Positions 51,440-60,608 of a stretch of DNA of 64,000 nucleotides are shown here, in pieces. The first letter of the stretch is position 1. The number at the start of each line of letters is the position of its first letter. The stretch is from Alphaproteobacteria bacterium AO1-B (lineage in GTDB: Bacteria > Pseudomonadota > Alphaproteobacteria > Rhizobiales > Stappiaceae), in assembly GCA_001890945.1 (NCBI GenBank), contig MLAX01000004.1, positions 434,001 to 498,000 on the forward strand, in the 5' to 3' direction. Made by a program: the position numbers and the translations under genes. The notes beneath the pieces were generated by a model. That model searched no databases and was not told the DNA's origin. It saw only the letters and a list, made by a program, of their open reading frames with translations.

Positions 51440-52575
51440 GACAGGCCATCGTTTTCAAGGCGGCCGCGGTTTTTGATGGGGTCAAACTTCATGAGGGCGC
51501 CGCTGTCCGGTTTGGCCCGGACGGGGTTGAGTCAATTGGTGTTGGCGATGAGACGTTCGAGGGCGCTGAAGTCATTGATCTTGGCAGTGAGATTATCTCT
51601 CCGGGTTTCGTTGATCTTCAGGTGAATGGCGGCGGCGGTGTCATGCTCAACGATGATCCAAGTGTTGAGACCGTTCGCCGGATTGCCGAAGCGCATTGGT
51701 CATTGGGCACTCGGGCCTTTCTGCCGACTTTGATCACGGACACGCGTGAAAAAACCAAGGCGGCAATTGCAGCGGTAACTCAGGCTGTCGAGAAATGCGT
51801 TCCTGGGGTGGCTGGATTGCATTTGGAAGGGCCGCATTTGTCTGTTGCCCGAAAAGGGGCGCATGACGCCGCCTATATCCGGCCGATGGACGATGAGGAC
51901 ATTGACTTCCTCTTGGCGGCGGCCCGTTCGCTCCCGGCCCTGCTTTTGACCGTTGCACCGGAAAACACGACCATCCAGCAGGTTCGACAGCTGAGCCAGG
52001 CGGGTGCGCTCGTTTCAATTGGTCATTCGGATGCTGATTATGCAACTGTTCAAGCCTATGCCGCAGCTGGTGCCAAGTGCGTCACACATCTCTTCAATGC
52101 GATGAGCCAAATGGGCAACCGGGAGCCCGGTGTTGTAGGAGCCGGCCTCGGAACCGGGGCCTTGTCCGCCGGTCTTATTGCTGACGGGATCCATGTTCAT
52201 CCGGAAATGATGCGGATTGCATTATCCGCAAAAAGCGGTCCTGGAGAGGTGTTTCTGGTCAGCGATGCCATGGCGGTTGCCGGAACATCTGAGACTTCGT
52301 TCGAGCTGGATGGACGAAAAATTCTCCGATCAGATGGGAGGCTGACCCTAGAGGACGGGACGTTGGCAGGTGCGGATCTGGACCTCTTGACCGCTGTCAG
52401 GGTTTTGGTTGACCGAGTTGACATTATGCTGGCCGACGCCCTGCGTGCCGCTACAAAAAACCCGGCGGAGCTGATTGATGGAAAGCCATTCAACCTTTTG
52501 GGCAGGTCTAAAAACAGCTTTATACGCATCTCCAAGGATCTTCACTCTCTCAGTCCATTGGCCGAAACCGGATAA
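51436..52575 (+). CDS. nagA: N-acetylglucosamine-6-phosphate deacetylase
   Basis: A 379-residue amidohydrolase that removes acetate from GlcNAc-6-P. Motifs: ISPGFVDLQVNGGGGVMLND, HLEGPHLS with the metal Glu, IGHSDADY, CVTHLFNAMSQMGNREPG, ADGIHVHPEMM and the catalytic Asp in VFLVSDAMAVAG. The ATG at 51436 forms an ATGA overlap with the SIS gene and gives the correct family length. It takes GlcNAc-6-P from MurQ or from the kinase and passes GlcN-6-P to the SIS enzyme. Confidence 0.95.
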   Translation: MRQAIVFKAAAVFDGVKLHEGAAVRFGPDGVESIGVGDETFEGAEVIDLGSEIISPGFVDLQVNGGGGVMLNDDPSVETVRRIAEAHWSLGTRAFLPTLITDTREKTKAAIAAVTQAVEKCVPGVAGLHLEGPHLSVARKGAHDAAYIRPMDDEDIDFLLAAARSLPALLLTVAPENTTIQQVRQLSQAGALVSIGHSDADYATVQAYAAAGAKCVTHLFNAMSQMGNREPGVVGAGLGTGALSAGLIADGIHVHPEMMRIALSAKSGPGEVFLVSDAMAVAGTSETSFELDGRKILRSDGRLTLEDGTLAGADLDLLTAVRVLVDRVDIMLADALRAATKNPAELIDGKPFNLLGRSKNSFIRISKDLHSLSPLAETG

Positions 52576-52584
52576 GCAGATCGC

Positions 52585-53301
52585 ATGTTGCTCGAAGTCT
52601 GTGTTGATACGATGGAAGGCGCCTGGGCTGCTGTTCGTGGTGGTGCCGGGCGTATCGAACTCTGCTCTGCTTTGTCTGAAGGCGGACTGACGCCGTCCGC
52701 AGGACTGATGCGAGCCGCCGCCCAATTACCTGTTCCGGTCTATGCCATGATCCGTCCGCGCGCCGGTCTCTTTCATTTTTCTGAAACGGAAAAAGAGATC
52801 ATGGCAAGTGATATTGATCTGGCTAAAGACTTGGGACTTGCTGGTGTTGTCCTAGGTGCGCAGCGCGGAGATCGTACACTAGACCGGGAGCTGCTGGCCC
52901 GTTTGTCAGACCGGGCATCCGGCATGGGCCGGACGCTCCACCGTGTGATCGATGTTGTGCCGGACCCGTTTGCCGCGCTGGAAACGGCGATTGATCTCGG
53001 GTTCGAGCGTGTTCTCACATCGGGAGGTCACGCCACGGCCAATGCAGGGCAAGCTGTTATCCGGGAAATGACCGCGACTGCCGGCGGCCGCATTAGCATC
53101 ATGCCGGGCGCAGGCTTGCGGCCCGACTTGGTGGCCAGCATCATCCAGTCGACGGGTGTCACTGAAGTTCATGCATCGTGTTCGGTCATCGTGATAGATG
53201 AGGATGCCAGTGGGTTGTTTTGTCCTCCTGGCGGATGCAGGGAAACGTCAGAGGACCTCGTCAAGCAAATGGTCGCCGCCATGGGTAACTCAGGCTGCTA
53301 G
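52585..53301 (+). CDS. cutC: CutC-family TIM-barrel protein
   Basis: A 238-residue CutC homolog (LLEVCVDTMEGAWAAVRGGA, RIELCSALSEGGLTPSAGL, VYAMIRPRAG, LHRVIDVVPDP, RVLTSGGHATA, IMPGAGLRPD). The family was named for copper tolerance in E. coli, but its biochemical activity is not established. Here it is the last gene of an amino-sugar operon (9 bp after nagA), and the nearby genes have nothing to do with copper, which argues for a role in sugar metabolism in this organism (inference). Confidence 0.92.
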   Translation: MLLEVCVDTMEGAWAAVRGGAGRIELCSALSEGGLTPSAGLMRAAAQLPVPVYAMIRPRAGLFHFSETEKEIMASDIDLAKDLGLAGVVLGAQRGDRTLDRELLARLSDRASGMGRTLHRVIDVVPDPFAALETAIDLGFERVLTSGGHATANAGQAVIREMTATAGGRISIMPGAGLRPDLVASIIQSTGVTEVHASCSVIVIDEDASGLFCPPGGCRETSEDLVKQMVAAMGNSGC

Positions 53302-53318
53302 AGAGCCTCTTTTCACTC

Positions 53319-53825
53319 TTAAGACGTGATTTCGTTCGTAACCTGGCCGGTGGTGAGAATTGGCGCGGCATCCAGTTTGTGGGCATTTAGCATTTCAGCA
53401 ATTTCGGAAATGCTCTCCACCAGTCTGATCTTGTCTTTATCCGTCAGCTTATCGAACTTTGCTTCGAATTCGTCATGAAGAAGCCCGGGCAGCGAGGCGA
53501 CTGTTTCCTTTCCACGTTCCGTGAGCATGGTGTGAACGATGCGCCGGTCGGAGGGAGATCTGTAACGCTCGATCAGCTTTTTCTCTTCCAGCTTGTCCAG
53601 GATTGTGACAACCGTCGCAGAACTTAGATCTGCATGGTCTGAGAGAACCTTTGTGGTGACCTCTCCCAAATCATTGACGCCCTGTAGAACAACGATCTGC
53701 GGAATTGTCAGTCCGGACACCCTTGCGACTTCTCGGGATCGCAGGTCAATGGCCCTGACGATCCGCCGAATTGACTTGAAAATCTGAGCTGCTTCGCTTG
53801 CATTCATAATTTTAGCTCTGATCAT
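53319..53825 (-). CDS. MarR-family transcriptional regulator
   Basis: A 168-residue MarR protein with the winged helix at about residues 50-115 (LTIPQIVVLQGV, LSSATVVTILDKLEEKKLIER, SPSDRRIVHTMLTERG). It is divergent from the NAGGN osmolyte genes with only 68 bp between, so it very likely controls them; MarR regulators also control ectoine genes in other bacteria. The start may be ATG 53825 or ATG 53807 (residue 7); the former would overlap the inverted repeat at 53821-53840, which favours the latter. Ligand or signal unknown; osmotic stress is the natural guess. Confidence 0.88.
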   Translation of the reverse strand: MIRAKIMNASEAAQIFKSIRRIVRAIDLRSREVARVSGLTIPQIVVLQGVNDLGEVTTKVLSDHADLSSATVVTILDKLEEKKLIERYRSPSDRRIVHTMLTERGKETVASLPGLLHDEFEAKFDKLTDKDKIRLVESISEIAEMLNAHKLDAAPILTTGQVTNEITS

Positions 53826-53840
53826 TTGAACTCTAATGAT
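53821..53840. promoter_or_regulatory. Inverted repeat, candidate MarR operator
   Basis: ATCATT (53821-53826) and AATGAT (53835-53840) form a perfect 6-8-6 inverted repeat between the MarR gene and the osmolyte genes. The 20-bp size suits a MarR dimer. It lies about 54 bp before the asparagine-synthase-like gene and at the 5' end of the regulator gene, where one site could control both. Confidence 0.5.
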
Positions 53841-53893
53841 AAGAAGTCTATATACCCCCTACCAGCGAACTGGAAAGAGGAATTTTTAGATTT

Positions 53894-55669
53894 ATGTGTG
53901 GCATTTGCGGTGAAGTTGTTTTCTCGTCAGGGCAAGCCGATACAAGCCGGGTCGACCGTATGGCGCAAGCAATGGCCGCTCGCGGTCCCGATGCGATGGG
54001 GGTTACCATGCGCGGGCGGGTCGCGTTCGGACACCGGCGTTTGAAAATCATTGATTTGAGTGACCAGGGCGCGCAGCCGATGCAAGATCCGGAACTGGGT
54101 CTTTCGCTAGTCTTCAATGGTTGCATCTATAATTATCAAGAGCTGCGGGCAGAGCTCTCTGGAAAAGGCTACCGGTTTTTCTCTACAAGTGACACAGAGG
54201 TCATTCTGAAGTCATGGAAGGAGTGGGGCCCTGACTGTTTCACAAGATTCCACGGCATGTTTGCCGTTGCGATCCACGAACATGACAGCGGCCGCATTCA
54301 CTTGGCTCGCGACCGTTTTGGTATCAAGCCCCTTTATGTTTCAGAGGCCGACGGCCGTTTGGCATTCGCCTCGTCGCTTCCGGCACTGCTCAAGGGCGGA
54401 AACATCGATCGATCGATCGATAAGGTTGCGCTTCAGCATTACATGAGCTGGCACTCGGTCGTCCCGGCTCCGCGGACCATTTTTAATGGTGTGCGGAAGT
54501 TGGGCCCTGCGACCGTGCGGACATACGAGACAGACGGATCTTTTAAAGATGCAGTCTATTGGGAGCCGGACTTCCGCAAGTCAGAAGAAGATGTAAACCG
54601 GTCGGCAGACGACTGGCGCGACCTTGTTCTTGAAGGTTTGCGCAAAGCGGTCCGCCGCCGGATGGTCGCGGACGTCCCGGTCGGCGTCTTGCTGTCAGGC
54701 GGGGTCGACTCCAGCTTGATTGTTAGTCTTCTGGCAGAGGAGGGCCAGAAGGATCTCGCGACGTTCTCGATCGGCTTCGAGGAAGCGAATGGAGAAAAGG
54801 GCGACGAATTTCAGTATTCGGACCTAATCGCCAATCACTACGGGACCAACCACAACAAGATCTTCATTCCGTCGTCTGAGCTTTTGGACAATCTGCCGGG
54901 CGCCATTGGCGCGATGTCGGAGCCGATGGTGTCATATGACAACATCGGGTTCTATTTGCTGTCTCGCGAAGTCTCCAAACACATCAAGGTTGTTCAATCG
55001 GGGCAGGGCGCGGACGAGGTGTTCGGCGGATATCACTGGTACCCGAAACTGACTGGCTCGAACCAGCCAGTCGCCGATTATGCCGACGCGTTTTTTGACC
55101 GGTCCGAAAAACAATTGCACGAAGCAATTTCGCCGGACTATCACTGCGACCGCAATGAGAGTATCGCGTTCGTTGAAAGCCACTTCGGCATGCCGGGTGC
55201 TGATGATCCGGTGGACAAGGCTTTGCGCCTCGACACCAATGTCATGCTGGTTGATGATCCGGTGAAGCGCGTTGACAATCACTCCATGGCCTGGGGACTT
55301 GAGGCTCGCGTGCCGTTTCTCGATCATGAACTGGTTGAACTGGCAGGGCGCATTCCGTCAGAGCACAAGCTTGCCCAGGACGGCAAGGGCGTCCTTAAGG
55401 AGGCTGCGCGTCTTGTCGTACCATCTGAAGTTATCGACCGTCCGAAGGGGTACTTCCCTGTGCCTGCGCTCAAATACATTCAGGGTCCCTATCTGGAAAT
55501 GGTGCGTGAAACACTGACGAATGGCAAAGCCAAAGGACGGGGTTTGTTCAACTCGGCCTATCTGGAAAAGCTGTTCGAGAACCCGACGCAATACATCACT
55601 AAGCTGCGGGGCTCTGAGCTCTGGCAGGTTGCTCTGCTGGAAATGTGGCTGCAGGAGCAGGAGGCCTAA
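53894..55669 (+). CDS. N-acetylglutaminylglutamine amidotransferase (asparagine synthase-like)
   Basis: A 591-residue class II glutamine amidotransferase of the NAGGN 'trio' subfamily. Cys2 (MCGICG) is the N-terminal nucleophile after Met removal. The glutaminase domain runs to about 200 (RGPDAMGV, SDTEVILKSW) and the synthetase domain follows with the PP-loop VLLSGGVDSSLIVSLL. It forms the terminal amide of N-acetylglutaminylglutamine amide, a compatible solute found in rhizobia and pseudomonads under salt stress. It is the first of three genes in a row (3-bp gap to the next). The window 53826-53893 holds its promoter. Confidence 0.92.
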   Translation: MCGICGEVVFSSGQADTSRVDRMAQAMAARGPDAMGVTMRGRVAFGHRRLKIIDLSDQGAQPMQDPELGLSLVFNGCIYNYQELRAELSGKGYRFFSTSDTEVILKSWKEWGPDCFTRFHGMFAVAIHEHDSGRIHLARDRFGIKPLYVSEADGRLAFASSLPALLKGGNIDRSIDKVALQHYMSWHSVVPAPRTIFNGVRKLGPATVRTYETDGSFKDAVYWEPDFRKSEEDVNRSADDWRDLVLEGLRKAVRRRMVADVPVGVLLSGGVDSSLIVSLLAEEGQKDLATFSIGFEEANGEKGDEFQYSDLIANHYGTNHNKIFIPSSELLDNLPGAIGAMSEPMVSYDNIGFYLLSREVSKHIKVVQSGQGADEVFGGYHWYPKLTGSNQPVADYADAFFDRSEKQLHEAISPDYHCDRNESIAFVESHFGMPGADDPVDKALRLDTNVMLVDDPVKRVDNHSMAWGLEARVPFLDHELVELAGRIPSEHKLAQDGKGVLKEAARLVVPSEVIDRPKGYFPVPALKYIQGPYLEMVRETLTNGKAKGRGLFNSAYLEKLFENPTQYITKLRGSELWQVALLEMWLQEQEA

Positions 55670-55672
55670 CGC

Positions 55673-57451
55673 GTGTCAGAAAAAACACCGTCCCGGGTCA
55701 AGGGGGCACTGGAGCATCGTCTCAAGCGGATGCGGGATCACGGCATGAAACCGGAGTACCGCGCCGATGAGACGGACATGCCTGTCAACCAAACCATCAA
55801 TTGCGGATGGGGACGTTTGTTGTTCGGCAATACCTTCGCTGAGCCGGAAGCGCTTGTGGAGGCGCTGCGCGACGAGCGCCCGGACAGGCGGGATATCGCG
55901 TTTTATGTGCGCGATCCGCATGTGGTGGTCGGGCTTGCGCCGCAGGAGCTGTTCCTCGATCCATCGCATACTTATCGGTTGAATCTGTCTACCTACAGAT
56001 CAGCCAAAGACACTCGGCGGGGCTTCACGGTTCGCCGGTTGTCCTCACGCAGTGACGCGGAGCAGATCAACGCGCTCTATGCGAGCCGGGGCATGGTGCC
56101 GGTTTCTGAAGACTTCTTTTGGTCACAGCTTGATCCACGGGAAATCACTGTACTCGTCGCGGAGGAAGATGAAACCGGCAACATCGTCGGGACGGCAATG
56201 GGCGTTGATCACCAACGCGCGACAAGTGGTGCGGAGCTCGGGTCATCACTTTGGTGCCTTGCGGTCTCTGCCCAGGCGCGCTTTCCCGGTATCGGAGAAG
56301 CGTTGGTCCGCAGGCTCGCCGAAGTGTTTCAGGCGCGGGGCAACCCGCACATGGATCTTTCGGTAATGCACGACAATGACATGGCTATTGCGCTTTACGA
56401 AAAGCTCGGCTTTGAACGGGTTCCGGTCTTTACCGTGAAGCTCAAGAACCCGATCAACGAAGCGCTTTACGCGGGGCCTGCGACGGAAGAAAAACTCAAT
56501 CCTTATGCAACATTGATCGTCAATGAAGCACGCCGCCGTGGGATCAATGCCCAGATCATTGATGCAGAAGGCGGCTTCTTCCGGTTGTCTTACGGCGGCC
56601 GGTCAGTGCGCTGCCGGGAATCCTTGAGTGAATTTACCACCGCAGTTGCCATGTCGATCTGCGACGACAAGGCTTCTACACGGCGCATCGTGGAGGCCGC
56701 AGGTCTGTCCGTTCCGGATCAGATGACAGTGGGCGAGGGCGACTTGAAAGCGTTTTTGCAGCGGCATGGTTCTGTGGTTGTGAAGCCGACCCGTGGTGAG
56801 CAAGGCAAGGGCATCGCCATAGGTCTGGAAACGCTTGAAGATGTCGAAGCTGCGATCGATGTTGCCCGAACCTTTTCCAATGAGGTGCTGGTCGAAGAAT
56901 GCGTTCAAGGATCTGATCTCAGGCTCGTGGTGATTGACTACAAGGTGGTGGCGGCGGCAATCCGCAAACCGGCTGAAATCATGGGCAACGGCAAAAGCAC
57001 CGTGAGGGATCTCATTCATGCGCAATCCCGCCGGCGTGCGGCCGCTACAGGCGGGGAATCCCGCATTCTGATTGACGAAGAAGCCGAGCGGTGTTTGGCA
57101 TCAGCCGGTTTGACGCTGGAAGATGTCCTGCCCGACGGGCAGCGTTTGGCGGTCCGACGGACGGCCAATTTGCACACCGGCGGAACTATTCATGATGTTA
57201 CCGGCGAAACGCACAGCACCTTGATTGAGGCGGCTGTGCGGGCGGCAAAGGCAATTCAGATCCCAGTGACGGGGATTGACCTGATGGTGAAAAGCCCACG
57301 GGAGCCGGAGTACAACTTCATTGAAGCCAATGAACGTCCGGGTCTGGCAAATCATGAACCGCAGCCAACGGCTGAACGCTTTGTCGATTTCCTGTTTCCG
57401 CTATCCATGCCAAAGCCGGCACGGGATACCTTGCAACGTGAGTTTTCATGA
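55673..57451 (+). CDS. ngg: N-acetylglutaminylglutamine synthetase (GNAT + ATP-grasp)
   Basis: A 592-residue fusion. Residues about 115-265 are a GNAT acetyltransferase (FTVRRLSSRSDAEQINALYA, LAVSAQARFPGIGEALVRRL, MHDNDMAIALYEKLGFERV) and residues about 290-585 an ATP-grasp ligase (VVVKPTRGEQGKGIAIG, EVLVEECVQGSDLRLVVID, YNFIEANERPGL) like cyanophycin or glutathione synthetases. Together these acetylate glutamine and join a second glutamine. The start is GTG at 55673, 3 bp after the amidotransferase gene, and the gene overlaps the peptidase gene by 4 bp. Confidence 0.93.
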   Translation: MSEKTPSRVKGALEHRLKRMRDHGMKPEYRADETDMPVNQTINCGWGRLLFGNTFAEPEALVEALRDERPDRRDIAFYVRDPHVVVGLAPQELFLDPSHTYRLNLSTYRSAKDTRRGFTVRRLSSRSDAEQINALYASRGMVPVSEDFFWSQLDPREITVLVAEEDETGNIVGTAMGVDHQRATSGAELGSSLWCLAVSAQARFPGIGEALVRRLAEVFQARGNPHMDLSVMHDNDMAIALYEKLGFERVPVFTVKLKNPINEALYAGPATEEKLNPYATLIVNEARRRGINAQIIDAEGGFFRLSYGGRSVRCRESLSEFTTAVAMSICDDKASTRRIVEAAGLSVPDQMTVGEGDLKAFLQRHGSVVVKPTRGEQGKGIAIGLETLEDVEAAIDVARTFSNEVLVEECVQGSDLRLVVIDYKVVAAAIRKPAEIMGNGKSTVRDLIHAQSRRRAAATGGESRILIDEEAERCLASAGLTLEDVLPDGQRLAVRRTANLHTGGTIHDVTGETHSTLIEAAVRAAKAIQIPVTGIDLMVKSPREPEYNFIEANERPGLANHEPQPTAERFVDFLFPLSMPKPARDTLQREFS

Positions 57452-58614
57452 CATTGCTTACCATCGATATCGATTATCTGGCCAAGACGCTGAAAAACCT
57501 GCTCGGGATCCCGAGCCCGACGGGATACACGGACGAGTTGGCGCGGTTTGTTTCCAAAGAGCTTGAGCGTCTCGGGGTCTTTTATGAGGTGACGCGGCGC
57601 GGCGCCATCCGAGCACGTCTGGATGGTGCAAAATCCAAGCCTGCCCGGGCTTTCGTGGCACACTTGGACACCCTCGGTGCCCAAGTTAAAACGCTGAAGG
57701 AAAACGGGCGGCTTGAGCTGGTGCCCATCGGTCACTGGTCTGCACGCTTTGCAGAAGGTGCCCGGACGACGATCTTCTCTGAAAGCGGTGCCTACACCGG
57801 AACGATCCTGCCATTAAAGGCATCGGGCCATACGTTTAATGAAGGCATCGACAATCTTCCGGTCGGCTGGGATTACGTTGAGCTGAGAGTTGATGCCTAT
57901 TCGAAATCAGCTGACGACCTGCACCGCCTTGGGATCGACATTGGTGATATCGTTGCCATCGATCCAGCCCCGGAGTTTCTCGAAAACGGCTTCATCGTCT
58001 CCCGGCACTTGGACAACAAAGCCGGGGTCGCAGTGATGCTGGCAGCACTCAAGGCCATGGTGGAATCCGAGACGAAGCCGACGGTCGATATTTTTTGGCT
58101 GTTCACAATCGCGGAAGAGACAGGGCACGGCGCGACTTCGATTTTGACGCCGGACATTGCATCCCTCGTTGCCATCGACAACGGAACATCCGCACCGGGG
58201 CAAAACTCCGATGAATTCGGCGTAACGATTGCGATGGCTGATCAAACCGGTCCGTTTGACTACCATCTGACCCGCAAAATGGCTCAGCTGTGCCGGGACA
58301 ACGAGATAAAATTCCAAAAGGATGTCTTTCGGTACTATCGGTCTGACGCAGCTTCTGCGATTGAAGCTGGCGCAGATGTGCGCACGGCTCTGATCACCTT
58401 CGGCGTTGATGCAAGCCACGGCTACGAGCGGATCCATATGCACGCGCTTCGCTCTCTCGCCGAACTATGTACCGGTTATGCGCTCAGCCCTGTTGAAATC
58501 GCACGGGATGCGCGGGAATTCGCGGGAATGAAAGGCTTCACGACACAACCGACCGAAGATGCCGATCAGGACCTTAGCCCGGAAACCGAAGAGCCTGGCG
58601 CTGAGGCGTCATAG
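57448..58614 (+). CDS. NAGGN-associated M42-family peptidase
   Basis: A 388-residue member of the M42 aminopeptidase family in the subfamily always found with the NAGGN genes. Metal-binding and catalytic segments seen: FVAHLDTLG, SRHLDNKAGV, TIAEETGHGATS with the Glu pair, and VAIDNGT. The C-terminal tail (about 350-388) is acidic and low in complexity. Its role is not established; it may degrade the osmolyte when stress ends. It overlaps the ligase gene by 4 bp and ends 22 bp before the convergent hmuV gene. Confidence 0.9.
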   Translation: MTLLTIDIDYLAKTLKNLLGIPSPTGYTDELARFVSKELERLGVFYEVTRRGAIRARLDGAKSKPARAFVAHLDTLGAQVKTLKENGRLELVPIGHWSARFAEGARTTIFSESGAYTGTILPLKASGHTFNEGIDNLPVGWDYVELRVDAYSKSADDLHRLGIDIGDIVAIDPAPEFLENGFIVSRHLDNKAGVAVMLAALKAMVESETKPTVDIFWLFTIAEETGHGATSILTPDIASLVAIDNGTSAPGQNSDEFGVTIAMADQTGPFDYHLTRKMAQLCRDNEIKFQKDVFRYYRSDAASAIEAGADVRTALITFGVDASHGYERIHMHALRSLAELCTGYALSPVEIARDAREFAGMKGFTTQPTEDADQDLSPETEEPGAEAS

Positions 58615-58636
58615 ATTCTGCGCAGGCTTCCACATA

Positions 58637-59473
58637 TCAAACGAGCTCGGCCAATTGAGGGTTCACTTGAAACGTTCCCTCCTTTGACCGGGTGATTGCC
58701 AGCGGCATTTCGAAGGTCGGGGTCAGTGTCTTTTCCGAAAAGACACGTTCAAGTGAACCGTGCTGCACCTTCGACCCATTCTTGATGACAAGGATCTTGT
58801 CTGCAAAAGCGGCCGTCAGGTTCAGGTCATGCATCACTGCGATCACACCGCCGCCGCGCCGGGCATAGTCTTTTGCAAGTTTCATGATCTGATACTGATG
58901 CTTGATATCGAGGCTCGACACCGGCTCATCCAGGAATAGCCAGCGCCGCGTTCCATCTTCCGCAACCGGATCCCAAACCTGGCAGAGTACACGGGCCAAT
59001 TGCGCCCGTTGTTGTTCACCGCCGGACAAGTCTTGGTAGGTACGGGCCTCAAAACCCGGAAGACCAACAAGCGCCAAGGCTTCGGCAATACGGTGAGCCC
59101 GTGCTAGGCGGCCTTGCCTCCGGTCCAGAATGCCGAGGCCAATAACTTCCGAAACGGTGAGCGGAAACGACAGGTGGCTCGCCTGGGGCAAAACCCCTCG
59201 TGCCAGCGCTTGAGTTTCCGGCGACAGGCTTGCAACTTCGTGTCCGCCCAACTGAATGCTGCCTGAATAAGGCCGTTCTCCTGTGATGGCCTTTAACAGT
59301 GTGGTTTTGCCCGACCCGCTGGGTCCTATGATGGCCAACAGTTCTCCAGCGTGCGCACTGAAGGACATATCGTTTACAATGCAGCTGCTACCCAAGGTGA
59401 TCTGCACGTCCCTGACGTCCAAGGCTTGGGCAGAAGTGAGTGGTTCCTCAGCGAAAATTGCAGTGTTGGTCAT
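58637..59473 (-). CDS. hmuV: Heme ABC transporter ATP-binding protein
   Basis: An ATPase of about 278 residues. Walker A GPSGSGKTT, signature DLSGGEQQRAQLARVL, Walker B RWLFLDEPVSSLD and H-loop AVMHDLNL identify the FecE/HmuV type. ATG 59473 overlaps the hmuU stop as ATGA and is preferred over the ATG 36 bp upstream. It drives heme import through HmuU and is the last gene of hmuSTUV. Confidence 0.93.
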   Translation of the reverse strand: MTNTAIFAEEPLTSAQALDVRDVQITLGSSCIVNDMSFSAHAGELLAIIGPSGSGKTTLLKAITGERPYSGSIQLGGHEVASLSPETQALARGVLPQASHLSFPLTVSEVIGLGILDRRQGRLARAHRIAEALALVGLPGFEARTYQDLSGGEQQRAQLARVLCQVWDPVAEDGTRRWLFLDEPVSSLDIKHQYQIMKLAKDYARRGGGVIAVMHDLNLTAAFADKILVIKNGSKVQHGSLERVFSEKTLTPTFEMPLAITRSKEGTFQVNPQLAELV

Positions 59474-60603
59474 AAGCCCGTCAATCCTCTGTTCCGCAAT
59501 AATATCCATAGGAAGAATGGTGCGCCAACAAAGGCGGTGATGATGCCGATCGGCAGTTCTGCCGGGGCAACGATTGTCCGCGCCAGAGTGTCTGCGCCAA
59601 TTAGCAGGATAGCTCCAAGCAGCGCGGCTGCGGGCAGGAGGTATTTGTGATCCGGACCAATCGATAGCCGCAACAGATGTGGCACGACGATCCCGACAAA
59701 TCCGATCCCGCCGCTCACAGCGACCGATGCACCGGTCGCCGCTGCGACCAGAAGAATGCTGATATTTTTAAGCCGCTGAACCCGGATGCCAATGTGAGCG
59801 GCCGCTGCTTCGCCCAGTGTCAGCGCATTGAGGCCTCTGGCAAGGAAGGGGGTCGCCAGGAGCATGGTCAGGATGATTGGCGCAGCTGATGCCACTTTTT
59901 CCCAGTTTGCTCCGGCAAGAGAACCAAGCCCCCAAAACTGCAAGTCGCGGAGTTGATTGTCGTCGGCCACATAGACGAGGAGGCCGGTGATCGCGCCGGT
60001 CAATGCGCCAAGGGCGATCCCGGCGAGCAAGAGTGTGGCAACAGATGTGAAGCCGCCCCTTGTGCCAATCCGGTAGAGCAGCAAAGTGTTGATCAGCCCG
60101 CCTGCAAACGCGGCAAACGGGATAGCATAGATGCCGAGGACCGCCATGGCTGGTGCCAGCGCGGCATTGCCTAAAACGATGAACAGAGCAGCCCCGAGAC
60201 CAGCGCCTGCAGACACGCCGACGATTCCCGGGTCTGCTAAAGGGTTGCGAAACAATCCCTGCATCACCGCACCGGAGACCGCGAGCGCCGCACCGATCAG
60301 CGCGCCGAGAGTGATCCTTGGCAAGCGGATGTCCATCACAACGATCCAATCCCGCGCGGAAACCGTCTCCGGCAGCGGCGCAGACGGATTCGCCAGATGG
60401 CTCGGGATATGAGGCAAAAGGTCGAATACCGGAACCAAGATAGGCCCTGTCGCCAAGCTGCCGATCATCGTCACAATCAAGAGCATGGCGAGTGCCGCGA
60501 TTACCCAGCGGGCAATGCTTGCCCGATCTCCGCGTTTCAAGGCCATGAGCCCAAAAATGGCGGCCAGTCCACCCTCTTGCCGCGGCAAAGACGCATCGGT
60601 CAT
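59470..60603 (-). CDS. hmuU: Heme ABC transporter permease
   Basis: A 377-residue FecCD/BtuC-type permease with about ten membrane helices. Typical segments: DIRLPRITLGALIGAALAVSGAVMQGLFRNPLADPGIVGVSAGAGLGA and SGGIGFVGIVVPHLLRL (both shortened here in description to the RLPR, NPLADPG and GFVGLVVPH-like motifs). It starts 5 bp after the hmuT stop with GGCGGG ahead of the ATG. The N-terminal 30 residues are a little longer than usual, so ATG at about residue 20 is an alternative start. Confidence 0.93.
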   Translation of the reverse strand: MTDASLPRQEGGLAAIFGLMALKRGDRASIARWVIAALAMLLIVTMIGSLATGPILVPVFDLLPHIPSHLANPSAPLPETVSARDWIVVMDIRLPRITLGALIGAALAVSGAVMQGLFRNPLADPGIVGVSAGAGLGAALFIVLGNAALAPAMAVLGIYAIPFAAFAGGLINTLLLYRIGTRGGFTSVATLLLAGIALGALTGAITGLLVYVADDNQLRDLQFWGLGSLAGANWEKVASAAPIILTMLLATPFLARGLNALTLGEAAAAHIGIRVQRLKNISILLVAAATGASVAVSGGIGFVGIVVPHLLRLSIGPDHKYLLPAAALLGAILLIGADTLARTIVAPAELPIGIITAFVGAPFFLWILLRNRGLTGL

Positions 60604-60608
60604 CCCGC

